From a virus, in the IMG/VR virus record IMGVR_UViG_3300023179_000069, positions 1-64,000 of that record: a stretch of 64,000 nt of DNA; one strand, given 5' to 3'. A program made the translations under genes and the position numbers. Position 1 is the stretch's first letter; each line of letters begins with the position of its first letter. The notes under the pieces are model-generated. The model had not been told where the DNA came from. It searched no databases and was given only the letters and a program-made list of their open reading frames with translations. This document shows, piece after piece, positions 58,932 through 64,000 of this stretch.

Positions 58932-58943
58932 CAGGGAGAGCAA

Positions 58944-59120
58944 ATGAAACAAAAAATACTTAGATCGTTGGCTATTGCATCAATAATTTTTATATCTTTT
59001 GAACTTTTGGTAACACCAATACTTCAACAAAGATCTCAAATTATTGGTGCAAATCAACTTTCTAATAGGTTTAAAATTGCCAATTTCGATTCTTGTATCG
59101 CCAACCACTTTGACAAATAA
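58944..59120 (+). CDS. Small protein with N-terminal membrane segment
   Basis: 58 residues from ATG 58944, 3 bases after AGGGAGAG; an upstream frame start lies inside tRNA-Asn and is rejected. One hydrophobic stretch (LAIASIIFISFELLVTPIL) could be a signal or single span; the rest is polar with one Cys. The end overlaps the TTGACA of the next promoter. Unknown role. Confidence 0.5.
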   Translation: MKQKILRSLAIASIIFISFELLVTPILQQRSQIIGANQLSNRFKIANFDSCIANHFDK

Positions 59121-59139
59121 TTAAATATTGTGTTAGAAT
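59110..59139 (+). promoter_or_regulatory. Strong promoter for Hsp20 gene
   Basis: TTGACA at 59110-59115, 18-bp spacer, then TGT-TAGAAT with extended -10 at 59131-59139. The -35 region (TTGACAAATAA) is the same as in the promoter at 58732. The leader holds AAAAGGAG before the ATG at 59197. Confidence 0.7.
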
Positions 59140-59196
59140 ATAACAGCAACGCCGAAATGGGTTGCATTCTAATTACTAGCTGAAAAGGAGTAAATT

Positions 59197-59715
59197 ATGG
59201 TTACATATTATAATGAACATAAAGGTACAGCAGATTACAAGAACCCCAAGGATTGGGGTTCATCAGCATTGAATCCATATGTTAGCTCTAGAGATGATGT
59301 TTTTCCTTCTCTAGCATCAGTAACTTTGCCTAAAATGTTAAATAACTGGTTGGGATTCGATTCTCTTTTCAATCGTTTATTGACTCTTGATGAAGGTACT
59401 ACTTCATATCCACCATTTAATGTTATTAAGATTTCAGACAATGAATTTGAGGTTCAGATTGCTGCGGCGGGATTCGATAAAAATAACTTGACGGTAACAG
59501 AAGAAAATGGTACTCTTATTATATCTGGTGAGAATGATTCTGATAAAGCAGAATATATCTACAAGGGAATTGGCTTGCGTAAGTTCACAAAGCGTTTTGC
59601 ATTGTCAGAGCATATGAGTGTCAAGGAGACATGGTACGATAATGGAATTCTTGTCGTATCAGTTATTCGTGATGTTCCAGAGGCTTTGAAGCCTAAGACA
59701 TTTAAGATTAAGTAA
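59197..59715 (+). CDS. Hsp20-family small heat shock protein
   Basis: 172 residues. The alpha-crystallin core spans about 70-165 (VIKISDNEFEVQIAAAGF, LIISGEND, KRFALSEHMSVKETW, NGILVVSVIRDVP) and ends in the KTFKIK tail typical of these proteins. The N-terminal 65 residues are Pro/Ser/Leu-rich. sHsps hold unfolding proteins; phage versions are known, for example in some cyanophages, and may aid head or tail assembly. The gene has the best promoter of the window and C-richer codons. Confidence 0.88.
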   Translation: MVTYYNEHKGTADYKNPKDWGSSALNPYVSSRDDVFPSLASVTLPKMLNNWLGFDSLFNRLLTLDEGTTSYPPFNVIKISDNEFEVQIAAAGFDKNNLTVTEENGTLIISGENDSDKAEYIYKGIGLRKFTKRFALSEHMSVKETWYDNGILVVSVIRDVPEALKPKTFKIK

Positions 59716-59739
59716 TGGTCAGGTTATAATAATAAGGTC

Positions 59740-59764
59740 ATGGGTTCAAATCCCATCCCCGCCA
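59740..59764 (+). other. tRNA 3'-end remnant
   Basis: A perfect T arm (ATGGG-TTCAAAT-CCCAT) is followed by CCCCGCC and A, as in a tRNA 3' acceptor strand. The matching GGCGGGG is absent upstream; instead TATAAT (59725-59730) and AAGGTC stand there. So only the 3' part of a tRNA is present. It could be a leftover from gene loss or an attachment-site core, but no integrase gene was seen here. Confidence 0.55.
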
Positions 59765-59766
59765 CT

Positions 59767-59876
59767 AGGCGCTGTCCATTCCATTGAATGGTAACAGTCC
59801 CTTGCTGCTGGTAGTAGGGAATGCGCTGTTTAAGCCATGCGAGTGCTTACGCAGACAGCGCCCTACTACCAGCCCC
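59767..59876 (+). ncRNA. Strongly folded RNA element with alternative pairings
   Basis: The 13-bp perfect stem GCTGGTAGTAGGG/CCCTACTACCAGC (59807-59819/59861-59873) encloses a 6-bp stem CGCTGT/ACAGCG (59824-59829/59855-59860) and a TAAGC/GCTTA hairpin. Upstream, CCATTC/GAATGG (59776-59781/59786-59791) folds too. GGCGCTGT at 59768-59775 can pair instead with ACAGCGCC (59855-59862), giving a second, exclusive structure. No convincing coding frame covers it. Unknown class. Confidence 0.6.
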
Positions 59877-59883
59877 AGCTATA

Positions 59884-60036
59884 TCAGGAAATAAAAGAGA
59901 TAATATTTCAAGATTGAAAGCAATTAGTAAAAGTGCAGTAATTGAAGAAATAAAAAAATGTGAAGTAAGATGTGCAAATTGTCATAGAAGAAAAACTGCA
60001 AAACAATTTGGGTGGGACAAAATCTCGCCCCTATAG
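59884..60036 (+). pseudogene. C-terminal remnant of an HNH endonuclease
   Basis: The frame encodes NISRLKAISKSAVIEEIKKC, then EVRCANCHRRKTAKQFGW, which matches the end of many small HNH nucleases (KCEVRCANCHRR). The DH-containing front half is missing; upstream lies the folded RNA. An ATG at 59821 opens the frame, but residues 1-20 are unrelated to the family. The stop (60034-60036) falls inside tRNA-Thr. So this is a 5'-truncated gene. Confidence 0.65.
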
Positions 60037-60097
60037 CATAAAAGAAATGCACCTGTCTTGTAAACAGGAGAAGAGGGAGCGTTACCTTCTAGGGGCT
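60027..60097 (+). tRNA. tRNA-Thr(UGU) with unusual D and T loops
   Basis: Acceptor GCCCCTA/TAGGGGC (7 bp), D stem GCAT/ATGC, anticodon stem CCTGT/ACAGG with loop CTTGTAA (UGU, reads ACA), T stem GAGGG/CCTTC (one GU). All stems form. But the D loop is AAAAGAA without the GG pair, and the T loop is AGCGTTA instead of TTCRANY. These two loops normally contact each other, and both lack their contact bases. Function may need confirmation. Confidence 0.7.
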
Positions 60098-60116
60098 CTT
60101 AGGAAAGAAGGTAAAA

Positions 60117-60350
60117 ATGATTGACCAATATTGGTCATGGATGCTCTCCATACTTGGAGGGTTTTCTATTTATTTGGCTGGAAAAAAAGATTGGCGGGCT
60201 TGGGCAATAACCCTACTCTGCGAATTGCTCTGGTTTATATATGCAGTGACAACAAAACAATATGGTTTTTTTGTTGGAGTTGTAATCTATGGCGTAATCG
60301 GTACTAAAAATTTGGTACAATGGAGACGCGAACATAAGAAAAGAGTTTAA
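60117..60350 (+). CDS. Small membrane protein
   Basis: 77 residues, with GGTAAAA before the ATG. Three hydrophobic stretches ([43 protein letters not shown]) and a basic end (RREHKKRV). The KKDWRAW.....LLW..YAV...QYGF pattern is one I know from small membrane proteins of actinophages. Role unknown; a transport or exclusion protein is possible. Confidence 0.65.
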   Translation: MIDQYWSWMLSILGGFSIYLAGKKDWRAWAITLLCELLWFIYAVTTKQYGFFVGVVIYGVIGTKNLVQWRREHKKRV

Positions 60351-60351
60351 T

Positions 60352-61365
60352 ATGAAAAAAGCTTTGATCACCGGAATCACTGGTCAAGATGGTTCCTACC
60401 TAGCAGAATTATTGCTAGAAAAAGGTTACGAGGTTCACGGAATTAAAAGAAGAAGTTCTCTTTTTAATACAGATAGAGTTGATCATATTTTTGAAAACTC
60501 TCCCAATTTTTATTTGCATTTTGGAGATCTAACAGACTCCACGAATATTATTAGATTAATTAATGAAATTAAACCAGATGAAATTTATAACTTGGGCGCA
60601 CAGTCACATGTGCATGTATCATTTGAAACTCCAGAATATACAGCAAACTCTGATGCTTTAGGTGTACTCAGAGTATTGGAGGCTATAAGAATTTTAGGGA
60701 TGGAAGATAAGGTAAAGTTTTATCAGGCCGCTACATCAGAAATGTATGGTCTTGTTCAGGAAACGCCACAAACTGAGAAAACTCCATTTTATCCCCGCTC
60801 ACCATATGGAGTTGCCAAGTTATATGGATATTGGATTACAAAAAATTATAGAGAATCATACAACATGTATGCCTGTAGTGGAATTCTTTTTAATCACGAA
60901 TCTCCAAGGCGTGGTGAAACATTTGTAACTCAAAAAATTGTAATGGGTCTCAGAACAATTTCTGAAGGAAAACAAAAAGTTTTAGAACTAGGAAATCTTA
61001 ATGCTTTAAGAGACTGGGGACACGCAAAAGATTTTGTTCGCGCAATGTGGCTAATGCTTCAGCAAGAAAAACCAGAGGATTTTGTAATTGCTACGGGAGA
61101 ACAATATTCTGTTAAGCAATTTGTAGAAGCTTGCGCTCCTTATTTTGGAATGAATATTGAATGGCGCGGAGAAGGCTTGGATGAAATCGGATTTGATACA
61201 ATTTCAGGAAAAGAAATAATTAAAGTTAATCCGAAGTATTTTAGGCCAGCGGAGGTTGATACTCTATTGGGAGACCCTTCATATGCAAAAGAAAAAATTG
61301 GCTGGGAGCCGGAAATTACTTTTGATGAACTAGTAAAGGATATGTGTGAAAATGGATCTTTCTAG
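60352..61365 (+). CDS. gmd: GDP-mannose 4,6-dehydratase
   Basis: 337 residues, full length. [15 protein letters not shown] is the NADP-binding site; [13 protein letters not shown] and YNLGAQSHV are specific to Gmd; [12 protein letters not shown] holds the catalytic Tyr-x3-Lys. It makes GDP-4-keto-6-deoxymannose from GDP-mannose. The last 14 bases overlap the next gene, GDP-fucose synthase, so both work in one path. Start 1 base after the previous stop. Confidence 0.93.
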   Translation: MKKALITGITGQDGSYLAELLLEKGYEVHGIKRRSSLFNTDRVDHIFENSPNFYLHFGDLTDSTNIIRLINEIKPDEIYNLGAQSHVHVSFETPEYTANSDALGVLRVLEAIRILGMEDKVKFYQAATSEMYGLVQETPQTEKTPFYPRSPYGVAKLYGYWITKNYRESYNMYACSGILFNHESPRRGETFVTQKIVMGLRTISEGKQKVLELGNLNALRDWGHAKDFVRAMWLMLQQEKPEDFVIATGEQYSVKQFVEACAPYFGMNIEWRGEGLDEIGFDTISGKEIIKVNPKYFRPAEVDTLLGDPSYAKEKIGWEPEITFDELVKDMCENGSF

Positions 61366-62287
61366 TAAAATTTTTGTAGCAGGACACAATGGCATGGTCG
61401 GATCGGCAATTATTAGAAAACTAAAAGCACTAGGGTATAAAAATGTTTTAGGTGTGCCAAAGAGTATTGTTGATTTGAGAAGTCAATCTGCAGTTGAATC
61501 GTGGTTCTCTTATAATAAACCAGAATATGTTTTTCTAGCAGCTGCAAAAGTTGGCGGTATTCTAGCTAATAGTACTTATCCAGCAGATTTTATCCGTGAC
61601 AATATTCTAATTCAAACTAATGTTATTGATGCTGCTTATCGTCATGGTGCTAAAAAACTTTTGTTTTTAGGTTCATCTTGTATTTATCCTAAATTTGCAG
61701 AACAACCAATTAAAGAAGAATATTTATTCTCTAATTATCTTGAATCTACAAACAAAGCCTATGCCATTGCTAAAATCGCGGGCATCGAAATGTGCAACTC
61801 ATACAGAAAACAGCATGGATTTAATGCTATTTCTGCAATGCCTACAAATCTTTATGGACCCAATGACAATTTTGATCCGGAATCAAGTCATGTTATTCCG
61901 GGGTTGATTCGTAAATTTCTAGATGCAAAAGAAAAAAAAGTCAATCCTGAAGTTTGGGGAACTGGAACTCCAATGAGAGAGTTTCTTTATGTTGATGATC
62001 TTGCAGATGCTTGCGTATTCTTAATGAATAATTATGACGAAGAAGAGCATATTAATGTTGGTTCGCCTGATGAAGTATCAATTAAAGAGTTGATAGATAT
62101 GATTCAAGAAAAAATTGGTTGTTCAGAACCCGTATGGAATATTAGCAAGCCCGATGGAACGCCTAGAAAAAAGATGGATACAAGTAAGATAGAATCTATG
62201 GGCTGGCACCGCAAGATTGATCTTAGTACAGGTTTAGATTTAACAATAGATTGGTATTTTAAAAATAAAAAGGAGACGGAAATATGA
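61352..62287 (+). CDS. fcl: GDP-L-fucose synthase
   Basis: 311 residues from ATG 61352; GTG 61346 would add two residues. [11 protein letters not shown] is the NADP site, LGSSCIYPK carries the active Ser/Cys region, and [10 protein letters not shown] holds the Tyr-x3-Lys pair. It turns GDP-4-keto-6-deoxymannose, made by the previous gene, into GDP-L-fucose. The start lies inside gmd. Follows the usual bacterial gene order gmd-fcl. Confidence 0.92.
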   Translation: MDLSSKIFVAGHNGMVGSAIIRKLKALGYKNVLGVPKSIVDLRSQSAVESWFSYNKPEYVFLAAAKVGGILANSTYPADFIRDNILIQTNVIDAAYRHGAKKLLFLGSSCIYPKFAEQPIKEEYLFSNYLESTNKAYAIAKIAGIEMCNSYRKQHGFNAISAMPTNLYGPNDNFDPESSHVIPGLIRKFLDAKEKKVNPEVWGTGTPMREFLYVDDLADACVFLMNNYDEEEHINVGSPDEVSIKELIDMIQEKIGCSEPVWNISKPDGTPRKKMDTSKIESMGWHRKIDLSTGLDLTIDWYFKNKKETEI

Positions 62288-62835
62288 TTTCAAGGCAAAA
62301 ATTAATTGATGCATTAGATAAGAATTCTGATAAGGTTAAATATCATGGATATCATAATGTTTACGCAGAATCTCTGCCAGAAAAGGTTGATGTTCTATTA
62401 GAAATAGGAATTTCAATTGATGGTAGCAACAAATCTTCACTGAATGGATGGTCTCAAATTTATCCCAAAGCTGAAATTATTGGATTAGACAATGATGATT
62501 CAAAGCTAATAAATAGAGATAACATTAAAAGTTATTTAGTTGATCAATCTAGTGCTGATAGTTTGTCTAAGTTTCTTGATGAATGGTCAGGTCAGGCTGA
62601 TGTAATTATTGATGATGGATCTCATAATATCAATGATTATCTATTAACTTATTCAATGTTTATTTCAAGATTGAAAAAAAATGGAGTATATTTTATTGAA
62701 GATATCTGGAGTGGGAGCGTACTAGAAGAAGTTAAGTCTTTTTTTGCAAATTTTGAAGACATTGAATGTATATATCATGATAGAACATCAACAAATAATC
62801 CAGACTCAATCATATTAGAGATTAGGAAAAAATGA
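62284..62835 (+). CDS. SAM-dependent methyltransferase-like protein
   Basis: 183 residues; ATGA overlap with fcl. DVLLEIGISIDGSNKSSLNGW, then EIIGLDND, ADVIIDDGSHNIND and GVYFIEDIW form the class I methyltransferase strand order, with the IDDGSH type seen in sugar and antibiotic methyltransferases. Probably methylates a sugar or glycan made here. Acceptor unknown. Confidence 0.75.
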   Translation: MISRQKLIDALDKNSDKVKYHGYHNVYAESLPEKVDVLLEIGISIDGSNKSSLNGWSQIYPKAEIIGLDNDDSKLINRDNIKSYLVDQSSADSLSKFLDEWSGQADVIIDDGSHNINDYLLTYSMFISRLKKNGVYFIEDIWSGSVLEEVKSFFANFEDIECIYHDRTSTNNPDSIILEIRKK

Positions 62836-63533
62836 GAATATCATATTGCTCTTTTGCTGATGAAAAATTTAAAGAAATACAAAAAATTCAAGATGTAAAT
62901 GCTAAAGTTGCAAGATTTGATAATAATTTTTTGTACACCAAAGATTGGCTAATTCAAACAGATTTTTATGAAAAAAATAAAAATATTCTAGATAAAAAAA
63001 GAAATGCAGGTCACTGCGCTTGGAAGCCTTACATAATTTTAGATGCTCTAAATAAAATAGAAGATGATGAATATCTAGCATATTTTGATTGTGGAGATTA
63101 TTTTTCAGATAATATAAAAAATTTATTTAAAAATATTCTTTCGGAAAAAGATATAATTCTTGTTTTAAATGGTTTCTCACACTCTTCTTATACAAAAATG
63201 GATTGTTTTTTTTACATGAATTGTTTTGAAGAAAAATATTTTAATGCATTTCAATTAGAAGCAGGAATAATTGTACTAAAAAAAAATAATTTTAATATAA
63301 ATTTGATGAAAGAATGGCTTGAATATTGTTGTGATGAAATAGTTAATGGAGATTATTCAGAAAAAGATGGAAACATTTGTAAGATTAGTAATGATTCAAA
63401 TTTTATTCAACATCAACTTGATCAATCAATTTTAACAAATTTACAAATAAAGTATAACATTCCTACAGTAAGAATAGAAACTTTTGCTGGAGATATATTT
63501 TATAATTTTTATTGTCCGGAAAGTGAGATTTAA
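62832..63533 (+). CDS. Glycosyltransferase-like protein
   Basis: 233 residues; ATGA overlap upstream. AGHCAWKPYIILDAL, then EYLAYFDCGDYF (acidic DxxD-like site) and QHQLDQSILTNL fit the DUF/GT-A-type enzymes found in capsule and glycan clusters. It should transfer a sugar to the glycan of this cluster. Family number cannot be given from sight. Very AT-rich, typical of recently gained sugar genes. Confidence 0.6.
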   Translation: MRISYCSFADEKFKEIQKIQDVNAKVARFDNNFLYTKDWLIQTDFYEKNKNILDKKRNAGHCAWKPYIILDALNKIEDDEYLAYFDCGDYFSDNIKNLFKNILSEKDIILVLNGFSHSSYTKMDCFFYMNCFEEKYFNAFQLEAGIIVLKKNNFNINLMKEWLEYCCDEIVNGDYSEKDGNICKISNDSNFIQHQLDQSILTNLQIKYNIPTVRIETFAGDIFYNFYCPESEI

Positions 63534-63538
63534 ACATA

Positions 63539-64000
63539 ATGATTCCTATATATAAACCTTCAATATCACAAAAAGAAAAAGAATATGTAAATGATTGCTT
63601 GGACACTGCTTGGATATCATCCAGAGGTAAATATGTTAATTTATTCGAAGAAAAATTTGCAAAAATATTAGGAGTAAAGCATGCAACATCTGTGTGTAAT
63701 GGAACTGTAGCTTTACATTTAGCTTTAATATCATTAGGGATAAAAGAGCGAGACGAGGTTATTGTTCCAACATTAACTTATATAGCATCAGTCAATTCAA
63801 TTCTTTATACAGGCGCAACCCCAGTTTTTGTTGATTCTTTAGAAGATTCATGGCAAATGAATCCTGAAGATATAGAAAGAAAAATAACAAGTAAGACAAA
63901 GGCTATAATGGTCGTACATTTATATGGTCAGTCTTGTGACATGAAAAGTATTATGGAAATTGCCAAGCGTTACAATCTTTTTGTCATAGAAGATTGTGCA
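63539..64000 (+). CDS. DegT/DnrJ/EryC1 aminotransferase (3' end outside window)
   Basis: 154 residues are present from ATG 63539 to the window edge. MIPIYKPSIS, then AWISSRGKYV, FEEKFAKILGVKHATSVCNGT, LALISLGI, DEVIVPTLTYIAS and YGQSCDM, FVIEDCA match PLP-dependent sugar aminotransferases. The PLP-binding lysine lies beyond the window. With Gmd product as donor it may be a GDP-perosamine synthase-like enzyme, which adds an amino group at C4. Confidence 0.85.
   Translation, partial: MIPIYKPSISQKEKEYVNDCLDTAWISSRGKYVNLFEEKFAKILGVKHATSVCNGTVALHLALISLGIKERDEVIVPTLTYIASVNSILYTGATPVFVDSLEDSWQMNPEDIERKITSKTKAIMVVHLYGQSCDMKSIMEIAKRYNLFVIEDCA

Noticed and set aside
58905-58943. Start of the small membrane protein inside tRNA-Asn
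   Set aside because: The upstream frame only exists because the tRNA is open there; ATG 58944 has its own RBS.
59740-59876. tmRNA reading of the tRNA remnant plus folded RNA
   Set aside because: There is no tRNA-Ala-like acceptor pair and no tag frame ending in hydrophobic residues; only the 3' T arm is tRNA-like.

Overview
This window is part of the genome of a large, AT-rich, tailed double-stranded DNA phage. Every gene I can support lies on the + strand. Genes are packed end to end, many with ATGA or TAATG stop/start overlaps. The long-tailed (siphovirus-like) assignment rests on an HK97-type head set, paired tail-assembly chaperones made by a -1 frameshift, a 2,876-residue tape measure and no visible sheath gene. 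I infer an actinobacterial host for three reasons. Many genes follow a TGN-TAWWAT extended -10 box by only 6-10 bases, with no Shine-Dalgarno, so they look leaderless. A 55-residue protein (45635-45802) has a Cys/His/Asp pattern that I associate with actinophages. One holin resembles actinophage holins. The strong AT bias would suit a low-GC aquatic actinobacterium better than Streptomyces or Mycobacterium. The species cannot be told from this sequence.

Layout. 1-3367: two adhesin or fibre genes, one glycine-rich and partial, one with LamG-like modules. 3418-12363: portal, protease/scaffold, major capsid, neck and tail-completion proteins, major tail protein. 12461-30616: tail chaperones, tape measure with an NlpC/P60-like module, distal tail and hub-like proteins, and fibres ending in an S74 self-cleaving chaperone. 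30651-33973: small tail-end proteins, a metallophosphoesterase, a membrane protein and small zinc or HTH proteins. 33976-47890: replication and recombination (DnaB-like helicase, DnaG-like primase, ssDNA-binding protein, DNA polymerase III alpha, MazG, RecA, Cas4-like nuclease, RuvC-like resolvase) with HNH and small zinc genes between them. 47887-51854: glycosyltransferases, an RmlB-like dehydratase, a CBS-less IMPDH/GMP reductase-like enzyme, a DUF1599-like protein and an FmdB-like zinc ribbon. 51859-54491: terminase. 54508-60350: an accessory strip with tRNA genes, two unexplained structured RNAs, HNH genes, an M15 endolysin, holins, Dps and Hsp20. 60352-64000: a second sugar-nucleotide cluster (Gmd, Fcl, methyltransferase, glycosyltransferase, DegT aminotransferase), which runs off the window.

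How it fits together. The phage carries its own replisome core and recombination set, so it depends on the host mainly for transcription and translation. Its promoters look like host sigma-70-type sites. It appears able to make GDP-deoxysugars and to transfer sugars, perhaps to decorate virions or the host surface. Dps and Hsp20 may protect DNA and proteins during infection.

The most unusual material is the tRNA strip: a tRNA-Thr without the usual D/T-loop contact bases, a tRNA-like gene with no normal D arm, a tRNA 3' end alone, and two strongly folded RNAs of no class I know. Also notable are the recurring promoter motif fused to stop codons, an in-frame amber codon in a glycosylase-like gene, and an FN3 domain that appears split by an inserted gene.
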